A stretch of DNA of 64,000 bases from Pseudomonas graminis (GCF_002093745.1 NZ_MTSB01000017.1:1-64000), one strand, 5' to 3'; positions 38,900-49,429 are shown, counted from the stretch's first letter. Numbers and translations are program-made. The notes: generated from the sequence alone by a model not told the origin.

Positions 38900-41119
38900 C
38901 TAATAAAGATCCACCGGGTCCACATCCAGCGACCACCGGACCTGTCGCCCGCTGGGCATTTGCTCCAGCGCCTGCAACCAGGTACTGAGCAGTTTATGCA
39001 AGGGCGCACGCGCACTGGACTGCACCAGCAACTGCGCCCGATAGCGTCCGGCGCGGCGCTCCATTGGCGCCGGGATGGGTCCCAGCAGTTCGATGCCGCC
39101 CAGTTGCATCTGTGCGACCAGTTGCTCGGCATCGCTGCAGGCCTGATCAAGAAACGCTTCGGCCTGACCGGGCTTGTGCGCCTCGGCGCGCAGCAGTGCC
39201 AGGTGCGAGAACGGTGGCAAGCCAGCCGAGCGGCGTTCGCTCAAGGCCTGTTCGGCGAAAGCGAAATAGCCCTGCTCGGTGAGCTGGATCAGCAGCGGAT
39301 GATCCGCCAGGTGCGTCTGGATGATCACTCTGCCCGGTTCTTCGGCACGACCTGCGCGCCCGGCCACCTGAACAATCAACTGCGCCATGCGCTCACTGGC
39401 CCGGAAATCGCCGGAAAACAGCCCGCCGTCGGCGTCCAGAATCGACACCAGCGTCACCCTCGGAAAGTGATGCCCCTTGGCGAGCATCTGGGTGCCGACC
39501 AGAATGCACGGCTGGCCACGCTGGATGGTCGCAAACAACTGGTTCATGGCGTCCTTGCGCGAGGTGCTGTCGCGATCCACGCGTAACACGGGGAAATCCG
39601 GAAACAGAATCGCCAGCCGCTCTTCGGCGCGTTCGGTGCCCGCGCCTACCGGGCGCAGATCCACCTTGCCGCAGGAGGGGCACTGGCGTGGCACGCGCTC
39701 GACATAGCCGCAATGGTGACAACGCAGCTCGCCCGAGCGCTGATGCACGGTCATGCGAGCGTCGCAACGCTGGCAGCCGGACATCCAGCCGCAGTCGTGG
39801 CACAGCAGGGTCGGCGCAAAACCGCGACGGTTGAGAAACACCAGCACTTGCTGGCCTGCCGCCAGGGTCTGGCCGATGGCCTGTTGCATCGGCCCTGAAA
39901 TGCCGCTGTCCAGCGGCCGGCTCTTGACGTCCAGGCGCATGAAGCGCGGCTGTTGCGCGCCGCCTGCGCGCTGGTTCAGGCGCAGCAGGCCGTAACGGCC
40001 GGTGTAGGCGTTGTGCAGGCTTTCCAGAGAGGGCGTGGCCGAGCCGAGCACAATCGGAATGTTTTCCTGACGGGCACGCACCAGCGCCAGATCGCGAGCG
40101 TGGTAGCGCAGACCTTCCTGCTGTTTATAGGAGCCGTCGTGTTCTTCGTCGATGATGATCAGGCCAGGATTCTTCATCGGCGTGAATAAGGCCGAGCGCG
40201 TGCCAATGATGATGTCGGCTTCGCCGTCGCGGGCGGCCAGCCAGGCATCCAGTCGCTCGCGGTCATTGACCGCCGAATGCACCAGCGCAATCCGGGCGTT
40301 GAAGCGCTGCTCGAAGCGCGCCAGGGTCTGCGGCCCCAGGTTGATCTCCGGGATCAGTACCAGCGCCTGTTTGCCGGCTTCGAGCGTTTCGCGGATCAGT
40401 TGCAGATAGACCTCGGTCTTGCCGCTGCCCGTCACGCCCGCCAGCAGAAACGCATGAAAGCTGTCGAACCCGGCGCGGATGGCCTGGTAAGCGGCGCGTT
40501 GTTCGGTGTTGAGGGGCAGCTCCGGTTGGGCCAGCCAGTGTTCATGGCGGGCGCTGGGCGCGTGACTGCGGACCTCGACATACACCAGCTCTTTGGCCAG
40601 CAGCAGGTTGAGGCTGTCTTTATTGAGCATCAGTTTGCTGAGCAACTGATGCGCCACGCCATGCGGGTGCTGGGCGAGGGTGGTCAGGGCTTCGCGTTGC
40701 TTGGGCGCGCGGGCGATGCGTGAATCTTCAACGCTGGCACCGGGGGCAACGTGCCAGAAACGCTCCTGACGGCTCTCGGCCAGTTCGCCCTGACGCAACA
40801 GCACCGGCAAGGCCCAGCTCAGCGTGTCACCCAGGCTGTGCTGATAATATTGCGACGTCCACAGGCACAGCTTGAACAGCGCAGGCGGCAACGGGGCTTC
40901 GCTGTCCAGCAGGGCAATGGCAGGTTTGAGCTTGTCGGCAGGCACTTCGCTGTGGTCGACCACTTCCACCAGGATGCCGATCATCTCCCGACGCCCGAAT
41001 GGCACTCGCAGGCGCATGCCTGGCTGCAAGGCGCTGCGCGACACGCCGGCAGGGGCGCGGTAGTCGAACAGGCGGCGGAGCGGCGAGGGCAGGGCAAGGC
41101 GCAGGATGGCGTCGGGCAC
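38900..41119 (-). CDS. priA: Primosomal protein N', replication restart helicase
   Basis: Superfamily 2 helicase that reloads the replicative helicase at stalled forks. 739 residues from a GTG start. N-terminal 3'-end binding domain, Walker A GVTGSGKTEVYLQL, DEEH box (IIIDEEHDGSYKQ), eight zinc-binding Cys in the CHDCGWMSGCQRCDARM / CHHCGYVERVPRQCPSCGK block, and helicase motifs QVAGRAGR and GTQMLAKGHHFPRV. Complete. Confidence 0.98.
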   Translation of the reverse strand: MPDAILRLALPSPLRRLFDYRAPAGVSRSALQPGMRLRVPFGRREMIGILVEVVDHSEVPADKLKPAIALLDSEAPLPPALFKLCLWTSQYYQHSLGDTLSWALPVLLRQGELAESRQERFWHVAPGASVEDSRIARAPKQREALTTLAQHPHGVAHQLLSKLMLNKDSLNLLLAKELVYVEVRSHAPSARHEHWLAQPELPLNTEQRAAYQAIRAGFDSFHAFLLAGVTGSGKTEVYLQLIRETLEAGKQALVLIPEINLGPQTLARFEQRFNARIALVHSAVNDRERLDAWLAARDGEADIIIGTRSALFTPMKNPGLIIIDEEHDGSYKQQEGLRYHARDLALVRARQENIPIVLGSATPSLESLHNAYTGRYGLLRLNQRAGGAQQPRFMRLDVKSRPLDSGISGPMQQAIGQTLAAGQQVLVFLNRRGFAPTLLCHDCGWMSGCQRCDARMTVHQRSGELRCHHCGYVERVPRQCPSCGKVDLRPVGAGTERAEERLAILFPDFPVLRVDRDSTSRKDAMNQLFATIQRGQPCILVGTQMLAKGHHFPRVTLVSILDADGGLFSGDFRASERMAQLIVQVAGRAGRAEEPGRVIIQTHLADHPLLIQLTEQGYFAFAEQALSERRSAGLPPFSHLALLRAEAHKPGQAEAFLDQACSDAEQLVAQMQLGGIELLGPIPAPMERRAGRYRAQLLVQSSARAPLHKLLSTWLQALEQMPSGRQVRWSLDVDPVDLY

Positions 41120-41189
41120 GCGATGTTTCCCTGTGATGTTCTGTAATAAGAAGGCGCGATCTTAGCAGACGACCGGTGTGAAGGTTCGC

Positions 41190-41217
41190 TTGCGTCGTTG
41201 CAATTGTCTGGTACTAT
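41190..41217 (+). promoter_or_regulatory. Sigma-70 promoter of rpmE
   Basis: TTGCGT (41190-41195), 16-base spacer, TACTAT (41212-41217) with a TGG just before the -10. Good match for a housekeeping promoter. Confidence 0.6.
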
Positions 41218-41231
41218 CCGCAGCCTATTTC

Positions 41232-41268
41232 CGTGCGGTATTCAACAATAGTGTTGGGTGGCGGCACG
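41232..41268 (+). ncRNA. Stem-loop leader of rpmE
   Basis: CGTGC (41232-41236) pairs with GCACG (41264-41268), and inside CAACA-ATAG-TGTTG forms a perfect 5-base hairpin. The structure lies between the promoter and the rpmE start, where L31 autoregulatory leaders are known in gamma-proteobacteria. Assignment is tentative. Confidence 0.4.
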
Positions 41269-41287
41269 TTAGACTGAGGAAGTACCG

Positions 41288-41515
41288 ATGAAAGCTGATA
41301 TCCATCCAGTTTACGAAGCCATTGACGCGACCTGCAGCTGCGGCAATGTCATCAAAACCCGTTCCACTCTGACCGGCCCTTTGAGCCTGGACGTGTGCAA
41401 CGAGTGCCACCCGTTCTACACCGGCAAGCAGAAGACGCTTGACGTTGGCGGCCGTGTTGACAAGTTCAAGTCCCGTTTCGGTGCGTTCGGCGCAACCAAA
41501 GCGAAGCAGGACTGA
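41288..41515 (+). CDS. rpmE: 50S ribosomal protein L31
   Basis: 75 residues of the zinc-binding (C+) type: CSCG near residue 16 and CNEC near residue 37, with the following HPFYTGKQK typical of L31. GAGGAAGTACC precedes the ATG. Divergent from priA. A zinc-free paralogue (ykgM type) is not present in the window. Confidence 0.98.
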   Translation: MKADIHPVYEAIDATCSCGNVIKTRSTLTGPLSLDVCNECHPFYTGKQKTLDVGGRVDKFKSRFGAFGATKAKQD

Positions 41516-41534
41516 TAGCAAGACTGGTTGCCCT

Positions 41535-42338
41535 TTGGGCTTTTCCAGACTGCTTGAAAAGGCGCCCCTTGTGGGCGTCTTTTTTATGTCCGCGATTTGG
41601 CTGTCCGGCGCGCAGGCGTTCTGCCCTGCGCCTGCGTCGTTGCCGGTTGTGCAGGTGCAGCGCGTGGTCGATGGCGACACGCTGCGTCTGAGCGATGGAC
41701 GCAGCGTGCGCATGATCGGCCTCAATACGCCCGAAACCGGCAAGAAAGGCCAGTCTGCCGAGCCATTTGCCGAAACCGCCAAAAAACGGCTGCAAGCGTT
41801 GGTGGATGAAAGCGGCGGGCGTGTCAGCCTGCGTGTCGGTCGGCAGGCCAAGGATCATTACGGCCGCACGCTGGCCAACGTCTATGGCCGTGACGGCAGC
41901 AATCTCGAGGCGCAGTTGCTCAGCGAAGGTTTGGGCTATCTTGTGGCCGTCGCGCCCAATGTGGCGCTGGTCGACTGCCAGCAAGGCGCCGAGCGTCAGG
42001 CGCGTCTGGGCAAGCGTGGCCTTTGGCGCGATTCGCCGGTGCAGCCCTCGGACAGGATCAATAAGAGCGGCTTTGCCGTGGTGTCTGGCAAGGTCAGGAG
42101 CGTCCAGCGCAATCGCGGTGGCCTGTGGATCGAGCTACAAGGCTCGCTGGTGCTGCGTGTCGCGCCGGGCCAGGTGTCGGGCTTCGATCACACCACGCTG
42201 GAGCGGCTCAAGGGCCGGAACGTCGAGGCACGAGGCTGGGTGGTTGATCGTTCCCGGCGGGGCGCTCTGACGCCGGGGCAGCCGCGCTGGCTCATGCCGT
42301 TGACCCATCCCGCGATGTTGAGGCTGTCCGAAGGTTAG
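41535..42338 (+). CDS. Exported thermonuclease-like (SNase) protein
   Basis: A staphylococcal-nuclease-fold protein. Core motif: VQRVVDGDTLRLSDGRSVRM with the catalytic Asp, then GLNTPE and a later RVGRQAKDHYGRTLANVY with the Arg-Tyr-Gly features of SNases. With the TTG start at 41535 (267 residues) the N-terminus reads MGFSRLLEKAPLVGVFFMSA then IWLSGAQA, an apparent signal peptide; the ATG at 41586 would remove its charged part. No good Shine-Dalgarno for either start. The C-terminal half (residues ~155-267) resembles an OB-like extension. The rpmE terminator lies inside this gene's start region. Substrate not known. Confidence 0.85.
   Translation: MGFSRLLEKAPLVGVFFMSAIWLSGAQAFCPAPASLPVVQVQRVVDGDTLRLSDGRSVRMIGLNTPETGKKGQSAEPFAETAKKRLQALVDESGGRVSLRVGRQAKDHYGRTLANVYGRDGSNLEAQLLSEGLGYLVAVAPNVALVDCQQGAERQARLGKRGLWRDSPVQPSDRINKSGFAVVSGKVRSVQRNRGGLWIELQGSLVLRVAPGQVSGFDHTTLERLKGRNVEARGWVVDRSRRGALTPGQPRWLMPLTHPAMLRLSEG
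41557..41585 (+). terminator. rpmE terminator, inside the nuclease reading frame
   Basis: AAAAGGCGCCC - CTTGT - GGGCGTCTTTT, 11-base stem with one G-U pair, followed by a T run to 41585. It lies 42 bases past the rpmE stop and within the predicted signal-peptide codons of the nuclease gene. Confidence 0.9.
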
Positions 42339-42425
42339 AAACTTCCGGAAAGTCGGCCGTTCGTTGGCGGGCGGTCGCGCGTTCGGTTTTCAGGTCTCTA
42401 CGCGTAAAGTCTAACGTCATACCTC

Positions 42426-42447
42426 TTGACAGCACTGACCGGTCAGT
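42426..42447 (+). promoter_or_regulatory. maeB promoter region with 14-base palindrome
   Basis: A consensus -35 (TTGACA, 42426-42431) followed by ACTGACCGGTCAGT (42434-42447), a perfect palindrome in the spacer. The -10 is not clear. The palindrome looks like a repressor site. The 183-base gap 42339-42521 otherwise has nothing notable. Confidence 0.5.
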
Positions 42448-42521
42448 CTTGTTAGGACTATGCATCTTGCGTATCCTCGGCGGTCCGTCTGTCCCACAGT
42501 AAAAAAAGCGGAATCCAACAC

Positions 42522-43790
42522 ATGTCAGATTTGAAAACTGCCGCGCTCGAATACCATGCCAATCCTCGTCCGGGGAAGCTGAGCGTCGAACTCACCAAGC
42601 CGACCGCAACTGCCCGTGACCTGGCTCTGGCCTACAGCCCTGGCGTTGCTGAACCCGTGCGTGAAATTGCCCGTGACCCCGAGCTGGCTTACAAGTACAC
42701 CGGCAAGGGCAACCTGGTAGCAGTTATTTCCGATGGCACCGCAATTCTCGGCCTCGGCGATCTGGGCCCATTGGCTTCCAAGCCCGTCATGGAAGGTAAA
42801 GGGGTTCTGTTCAAGCGTTTCGCCGGTATCGACGTTTTCGATATCGAAGTCGATTCCGAAAGCCCGCAGGCGTTCATCGACACCGTCAAGCGTATCTCCA
42901 TCACCTTCGGTGGCATCAACCTCGAAGACATCAAGGCGCCTGAGTGCTTTGAAATCGAGAAAGCGCTGATCGAACAGTGCGACATTCCGGTTTTCCACGA
43001 TGACCAGCATGGCACCGCCATCGTGACCGCTGCCGGCATGATCAACGCACTGGAAATCGTCGGCAAAAGCCTCGACACCGCCAAGATCGTCTGCCTGGGC
43101 GCTGGCGCTGCTGCCATCTCGTGCATGAAGTTGCTGGTGAGCATGGGCGCGAAGATCGAAAACATCTTCATGGTCGACCGTACTGGCGTGATCCATTCCG
43201 GCCGTACCGACCTTAACCAGTACAAGGCCGTGTTCGCACACGCCACCGAAAAGCGCTCGCTGACTGACGCGCTGGACGGTGCTGACGTATTCGTGGGCCT
43301 GTCAGGTCCTAACCTGCTGAGCGCCGAAAACCTCAAGCTGATGGCCAAGGACCCGATCGTGTTCGCCTGCTCGAACCCTGATCCGGAAATCTCCCCGGAG
43401 CTGGCTCACGCTACCCGCAGCGACGTGATCATGGCGACCGGCCGTTCGGACTACCCGAACCAGGTCAACAACGTGCTGGGCTTCCCGTTCATCTTCCGTG
43501 GTGCTCTGGACGTTCGCGCCAAGCGCATCAACGAAGAGATGAAAATCGCCGCAGCCAATGCCCTGCGTGAACTGGCCAAGCTGCCTGTTCCTCAGGAAGT
43601 CTGCGACGCTTACGGCGGCATCAAGCTGGAATTCGGTCGTGAGTACATCATCCCGAAACCAATGGACACCCGCCTGCTGGGCCTGATCGCCGACGCGGTC
43701 GCCAAGGCAGCCATCGAGAGCGGCGTGGCGACCCTGCCGTATCCGAAGCACTACCCGCTGACCAGCGTGGACGACGTGTTCAACGGCTGA
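42522..43790 (+). CDS. maeB: NAD(P)-dependent malic enzyme, short form
   Basis: Oxidative decarboxylation of malate to pyruvate, linking the TCA cycle to gluconeogenesis. 422 residues; this is the short form without the C-terminal phosphotransacetylase-like domain of E. coli MaeB. Motifs: [13 protein letters not shown] (malic enzyme signature start), [11 protein letters not shown], nucleotide motif [14 protein letters not shown] and [10 protein letters not shown]. Preceded by a TTGACA box and palindrome; followed by a strong terminator. Cofactor preference cannot be judged. Confidence 0.95.
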   Translation: MSDLKTAALEYHANPRPGKLSVELTKPTATARDLALAYSPGVAEPVREIARDPELAYKYTGKGNLVAVISDGTAILGLGDLGPLASKPVMEGKGVLFKRFAGIDVFDIEVDSESPQAFIDTVKRISITFGGINLEDIKAPECFEIEKALIEQCDIPVFHDDQHGTAIVTAAGMINALEIVGKSLDTAKIVCLGAGAAAISCMKLLVSMGAKIENIFMVDRTGVIHSGRTDLNQYKAVFAHATEKRSLTDALDGADVFVGLSGPNLLSAENLKLMAKDPIVFACSNPDPEISPELAHATRSDVIMATGRSDYPNQVNNVLGFPFIFRGALDVRAKRINEEMKIAAANALRELAKLPVPQEVCDAYGGIKLEFGREYIIPKPMDTRLLGLIADAVAKAAIESGVATLPYPKHYPLTSVDDVFNG

Positions 43791-43802
43791 TCCCGCAGCA
43801 AC

Positions 43803-43835
43803 AAAAAACCCCTGCAGCGATGCAGGGGTTTTTTT
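43803..43835 (+). terminator. Intrinsic terminator of maeB
   Basis: AAAAAACCCCTGCA - GCGA - TGCAGGGGTTTTTTT, 13 bases after the maeB stop. Confidence 0.95.
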
Positions 43836-43868
43836 ATGCCTCAGGTAACGCTGTGCCTGTTCCAAAAC

Positions 43869-43985
43869 GGACGCAGGGCGTCCAGAACGGCATACCGACG
43901 CAGAGCGTCGGCACGATAGTTATCGAACTATCGTTTTGCACGTTCCTGCTCGGGAATGCCCTTCGTGACGCACCGCGTCACAAGC
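43869..43985. repeat. Paired-hairpin repeat, copy at maeB/ponA junction
   Basis: GGACGCAGGGCGTCC, AGAACGGC, then CCGACGCAGAGCGTCGG, then GATAGTTATCGAACTATCG and GTGACGCACCGCGTCAC: four palindromes in about 115 bases. The first two match the units at 16.98 and 29.97 kb. It fills the convergent gap between the maeB terminator and the ponA stop. Confidence 0.8.
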
Positions 43986-43993
43986 CCGCGCTA

Positions 43994-46438
43994 TCAGAAC
44001 AGGTCGATTGGCGCTGATTCATCTGCTGGCAGCGGGCTGCCGGGCGCGCTGCTGCCGCCCAGTTCGTTGACGCTCGGTGGCGTGTCTTCGCTTTTGAACA
44101 GCTCGAAGAACGCGTTAGGTGTGCTTGGCGTTGCGGCGCGACCGCTCAGTGGGTCCACTCGCAGGCTGAGGATGCCCGCCGGTTCGGCCTGCTGATGAGG
44201 TGGCTTGTCTTTGAGCGCGGCGCTCATGTAGTCCATCCAGATCGGCAGCGAAACCGTACCGCCAAATTCATGACGGCCAAGGCTTTCCGGCTGGTCAAAG
44301 CCGCTCCACACCGTGGTGACGTAATCCGCGTTGTAGCCGGAGAACCACGCATCCTTGGAGTCGTTAGTCGTACCGGTCTTGCCCGCGATGTCCGGACGGT
44401 TCATGGCCAGGGCGCGACGGCCCGTGCCGCGCTTGATCACGTCCTGCAGCATGCTGTTCAGGATGTAAGTCGTGCGGCCGTCCACAATACGCTCGGCAAA
44501 GGCCGGCGCCTGAGGTTCGGCTGGCGTACCCGGCGCGGTGGTGGCCACGCTTGGGCTGTCATGCACGGCGAAGGTCGACGTATCAGGCGCGGTCTTGACG
44601 TCGTTGGCCGGCACGCTGGGCGGATTGGCGACAAATAGCGTCTGGCCGTCACGGTTCTCGATGGTCTGGATCAGATAAGGGCTGATCTTGTAGCCGCCGT
44701 TGGCAAAAGTGGCCCAGCCCGTGGCGATTTCCATCGGGGTCAGCGTGGCCGTACCCAGTGCCAGCGACAGGTTGCGCGGCAGGTCCTGCTTGGCAAAGCC
44801 GAAGCGGGTGATGTAATCGATGGTGCTGTCGATGCCCAGTGCCTGAAGCAGGCGGATCGAAACCAGGTTGCGGGACTTGTACAGCGCTTCGCGCAGGCGG
44901 ATCGGGCCAAGGAAGGTGTTGGTGTCGTTCTTCGGACGCCAGACCTTGTCCAGGTATTCGTCAACGAACACGATAGGTGCGTCGTTCACCAGGCTCGATG
45001 CGGTGTAGCCGTTATCGAGGGCGGCGCTGTAGATGAACGGCTTGAAGCTGGAACCTGGCTGACGCTTGGCCTGCATGGCCCGGTTGTAGTTGCTTTGCTC
45101 GAACGCGAAGCCGCCGACCAGCGCACGAATGGCGCCATTCTGCGGGTCAAGCGAAACCAGGGCGCTTTGCGCGACGGGAATTTGACTAAACTTCAGCGTT
45201 CCGTCTTCCTGGCGCAGCAAGCGCACGAAGTCGCCCACTTTCGCCACGTCGCCCGGTTGCTTCGGATTCGCACCCAAACTGTTGGTGTTCAGATAAGGAC
45301 GCGCCCACTTCATGGTGGCCCAGTCGACGGTTTCTTCCTTCTCGCCATTGCGGGTCAGAACACGCAGCCCGGTCTTGTCGACCTGGGTCACGATGGCGGG
45401 TTCGAGGCCGTTGATCGTCCGTTGTTTGGTCAGTTCCTGTACCCAGTTGGCACGGGTCATGGCCGGGAAGCGGCTTTCAGGACCGCGATAGCCGTGGCGC
45501 TGATCGTAGTCGATCAGGCCTTGCTGGATGGCCTTGTTGGCATGCTCCTGAAGGTCGCTCGGCACGGTGGTGGTGACGCGGAAGCCCTCTGTATAGGCCT
45601 CGCTGCCGTAACGGCCGACCATTTCCGCGCGCGCCATTTCAGCGATATACGGTGCATTCACTTCCGGCGTCGGGACGTGATAGCTGGCATTGAGCGGTTC
45701 GTTGAGTGCGGCCTGATAAGCGGTCTGGTCGATCTTGCCGAGACGGTACATGCGCCCCAGGATCCAGTCGCGACGTTCTTTGGCCCGGGTCGGGTTGGCC
45801 AGTGGGTTGAAACGTGACGGTGCCTTGGGCAGACCGGCAATCATGGCCATTTGCGCAAGGCTTACATCGCGAATCGATTTGCCATAGTAGACTTGCGCCG
45901 CCGCCTCGATGCCGTAGGCCCGGTTACCCAGGTAAATCTTGTTGACGTACAGCTCGAGAATCTCGTCTTTGGTGAGTTGGCGCTCGATTTGCAAGGCCAG
46001 AAGAATCTCGGTGGTTTTCCGTGAAAAGCTTCGCTCGCTGGTCAGGAAAAAGTTTTTTGCGACCTGCATGGTGATGGTGCTGCCGCCTGACTGAATATGG
46101 CCGCTCTTCACCAGTTGGGTGGCGGCGCGCATCAGGCTGCCAGGGTCGACGCCGTAGTGGTTGGCGAAGTTGTCGTCTTCGGCCGACAACAGGGCGTTGA
46201 TGAAATTGGGCGGGATTTCCGCGAAGCGAATCGGCGTGCGACGCATTTCACCGAATTCGGCGATCAGCTTGCCGTCGCTGCTGAACACGCGCAGGGGAAT
46301 TTGCAGTTGAATGCTTCGCAGCGCTTCAACGGAGGGCAGGGTCGGGCTCAGGTAAAGAAACGCGCCGCTCAAGCCAAGCAACAGCGAGCAGATTACCGCG
46401 ACGAGGGACCACCAGAAAAACTTCAGCAGGCGTATCAA
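43994..46438 (-). CDS. ponA: Penicillin-binding protein 1A, bifunctional
   Basis: Inner-membrane peptidoglycan synthase with glycosyltransferase (GT51) and transpeptidase activities. 814 residues: N-terminal membrane helix (~residues 7-28), GT51 motifs EDDNFANHYGVDPGS and the RSFSRKTTEILLALQIE segment, an OB-like insert, then transpeptidase motifs SSFK (GSSFKPFIYS), SRN and KTGTTND. Divergent from pilM, the standard arrangement in pseudomonads. Reads in one frame with no break. Confidence 0.98.
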   Translation of the reverse strand: MIRLLKFFWWSLVAVICSLLLGLSGAFLYLSPTLPSVEALRSIQLQIPLRVFSSDGKLIAEFGEMRRTPIRFAEIPPNFINALLSAEDDNFANHYGVDPGSLMRAATQLVKSGHIQSGGSTITMQVAKNFFLTSERSFSRKTTEILLALQIERQLTKDEILELYVNKIYLGNRAYGIEAAAQVYYGKSIRDVSLAQMAMIAGLPKAPSRFNPLANPTRAKERRDWILGRMYRLGKIDQTAYQAALNEPLNASYHVPTPEVNAPYIAEMARAEMVGRYGSEAYTEGFRVTTTVPSDLQEHANKAIQQGLIDYDQRHGYRGPESRFPAMTRANWVQELTKQRTINGLEPAIVTQVDKTGLRVLTRNGEKEETVDWATMKWARPYLNTNSLGANPKQPGDVAKVGDFVRLLRQEDGTLKFSQIPVAQSALVSLDPQNGAIRALVGGFAFEQSNYNRAMQAKRQPGSSFKPFIYSAALDNGYTASSLVNDAPIVFVDEYLDKVWRPKNDTNTFLGPIRLREALYKSRNLVSIRLLQALGIDSTIDYITRFGFAKQDLPRNLSLALGTATLTPMEIATGWATFANGGYKISPYLIQTIENRDGQTLFVANPPSVPANDVKTAPDTSTFAVHDSPSVATTAPGTPAEPQAPAFAERIVDGRTTYILNSMLQDVIKRGTGRRALAMNRPDIAGKTGTTNDSKDAWFSGYNADYVTTVWSGFDQPESLGRHEFGGTVSLPIWMDYMSAALKDKPPHQQAEPAGILSLRVDPLSGRAATPSTPNAFFELFKSEDTPPSVNELGGSSAPGSPLPADESAPIDLF

Positions 46439-46532
46439 GGCTTTTGGATTTCCAGAAAAAATAATGGGTTAAGCGCAGGCGTTTACAAATGAACACGCCT
46501 TGAAGCTTTCTTAAATGAAAAAAACGCTGGGC

Positions 46533-46538
46533 ATTATA
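46533..46538 (-). promoter_or_regulatory. -10 box for ponA
   Basis: A perfect TATAAT on the minus strand, about 95 bases before the ponA start, with TG a short distance before it. No convincing -35. The gap also contains the palindrome CTGTCGACAG at 46581-46590, on the pilM side. Confidence 0.4.
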
Positions 46539-46621
46539 AGCATTTTTCGTCCCCGAGCGTGATTTGCGCTACTGTCAAGGCTGTCGACAGTGACGTTGAC
46601 CCGAAATAACTCCGTAAGTGA

Positions 46622-47709
<1,088 letters not shown>

Positions 47710-47710
<1 letters not shown>

Positions 47711-48285
47711 TGGCACGGATCAACTTATTACCGTGGCGTGAAGAGCTTCGCGAAGAGCGAAAGAAGCGCTTTCTGACCGCGCTGGTCGGCGTGCTGGTGG
47801 TGTCTGTCAGCATTCTGTTTCTCATCGACCGCTACGTCAGCAGTGCCATCGAGCATCAGATGGCACGCAATGCGTTTCTGCAGACCCAGATCACGCAACT
47901 GGATATCCGCATCAAGGAAATCAGCGACCTCAAGGCGCGTCGCAAGCAACTGCTTGAGCGCATGAAGATCATCCAGGACCTGCAAGGCAACCGTCCGATC
48001 ACCGGGCGTGTGTTCGACCAGCTGGCGCGCACCCTGCCCGATGGCGTCTATTACTCGCAGGTCAAGATGGCCAACAAGCTGATTGCCATCAACGGTGCAG
48101 CCGAATCCAACAACCGGGTTTCGGACCTGATGCGTAACCTTGAAGCCTCCGAATGGCTTGAGGCACCGAGCCTGACCGAGGTCAAGGCCACGACCGCCGG
48201 GGCTGTGGATCAGGCCAACGTCTTTCAGCTGACCGTGCGCCAGACCCAGCCGCCGGTTGTCGCTGCCGAAGGAGCCAAGCCATGA
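47710..48285 (+). CDS. pilN: Type IV pilus alignment protein PilN
   Basis: Inner-membrane protein of 191 residues: the conserved cytoplasmic motif MARINLLPWREELREERKK that inserts into PilM, one membrane helix (FLTALVGVLVVSVSILFLI), a coiled coil and a periplasmic ferredoxin-like domain. The ATG overlaps the pilM stop by 1 base. Confidence 0.97.
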
Positions 48286-48905
48286 ACATGTCCGACTGGA
48301 TGGACGGGCTGCGCAAGATCGACGTGAGCGAGCTGGAGCTGAACAACACCGGTTCCTGGCCTGCCGCCGTCAAGGTGATTGCGGGCGTGCTGGTTGCCGT
48401 ACTGATTTTCGCGCTCGGCTATTTCTTCTTTATTCAGGATCTGGAGACCCAGCTGGAAGGGGCTCAGACCAGTGAGGTCACGCTCAAGGAGCAGTTCTCC
48501 AACAAGGCATTCCAGGCCGCCAACCTGGAACCCTACAAGAAGCAGATGGAAGAAATGGAAAACACCTTTGGTGCGTTGTTGAGGCAATTGCCAAGCGACA
48601 CCGAAGTGCCCGGCTTGCTCGAGGACATCACCCGGACCGGTCTGGGAAGCGGGCTTGAGTTCGAGGAAATCAAGCTGCTGCCCGAAGCCGTCCAGCAGTT
48701 CTACATCGAGCTGCCGATACAGATCACCGTGGTCGGTGGTTATCACGACCTGGCGACCTTTGTCAGCGGCGTCGCCAGCCTGCCGCGCATCGTCACGCTG
48801 CATGACTTCGAGATCAAGCCGGTCGATCCCAAAGCGCCGGCCAAGTTGCGCATGAGCATTCTGGCCAAGACCTACCGCTACAACGATGAAGGGCTGAAGA
48901 AATGA
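48282..48905 (+). CDS. pilO: Type IV pilus alignment protein PilO
   Basis: 207-residue partner of PilN: short cytoplasmic N-terminus, membrane helix (VIAGVLVAVLIFALGYFFFI), coiled coil, and a periplasmic domain (LPIQITVVGGYHDLATFVSG). Overlaps pilN and pilP by 4 bases each (ATGA). Confidence 0.97.
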   Translation: MNMSDWMDGLRKIDVSELELNNTGSWPAAVKVIAGVLVAVLIFALGYFFFIQDLETQLEGAQTSEVTLKEQFSNKAFQAANLEPYKKQMEEMENTFGALLRQLPSDTEVPGLLEDITRTGLGSGLEFEEIKLLPEAVQQFYIELPIQITVVGGYHDLATFVSGVASLPRIVTLHDFEIKPVDPKAPAKLRMSILAKTYRYNDEGLKK

Positions 48906-49429
48906 GGGCGGCGCGAGTGTTGTGCGTCAGTGTGGTTCTGGCAGGGCTGACCGGTTGCGGCAATGACAATGACTTTGCCGACCTGACCGAGTTCATGGAT
49001 CAGGCCAGGGCACGTCCGAGCGGCACCATCGAGCCGTTGCCCAAATTCCGTCCCTATGAAGCGTTCACGTATAACGCCTCGACCCTGCGCAGCCCGTTTC
49101 AGCCGCCGGTCAAGATTGACCTGCTCAATCGCCAGAAGGGCACACGGCTGGTGGCGCCGGATGAGCATCGGGTCAAACAGTTTCTCGAAGGGTTCAACAT
49201 CGAGTCGTTCGAGATGGTCGGCACGATTGGCAACGAGTCAGGCACCTTTGCCTTGTTGCGCGGCGCTGGCGGTGTACACCGCGTCAAGGTGGGGGATTAC
49301 CTGGGGCGCAATAACGGCCGGGTCGTTTCTATCGGCGATGCGCAGGTGGATGTCATCGAAATAGTTCCTGATGGAGAGGGGGCCTGGCTGGAAAGGCCGC
49401 GCAGTATTTCCCTCAAAGAACGCTCATGA
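48902..49429 (+). CDS. pilP: Type IV pilus lipoprotein PilP
   Basis: 175-residue inner-membrane lipoprotein joining PilNO to the PilQ secretin. Lipobox LAGLTGC near residue 19; a disordered stretch (residues ~20-75), then the beta domain with GVHRVKVGDYLGRNNGRV. Overlaps pilO and pilQ by 4 bases. Confidence 0.97.
   Translation: MRAARVLCVSVVLAGLTGCGNDNDFADLTEFMDQARARPSGTIEPLPKFRPYEAFTYNASTLRSPFQPPVKIDLLNRQKGTRLVAPDEHRVKQFLEGFNIESFEMVGTIGNESGTFALLRGAGGVHRVKVGDYLGRNNGRVVSIGDAQVDVIEIVPDGEGAWLERPRSISLKERS

Noticed and set aside
38900..41119. Overlapping plus-strand frames opposite priA, ponA and others
   Set aside because: Each lies wholly inside a well-supported gene with full family motifs.
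46571..46591. Palindrome CTGTCGACAG upstream of pilM as a LexA-like site
   Set aside because: It contains a CTGT-like half but not the LexA spacing (CTGT-N8-ACAG); too weak to claim.
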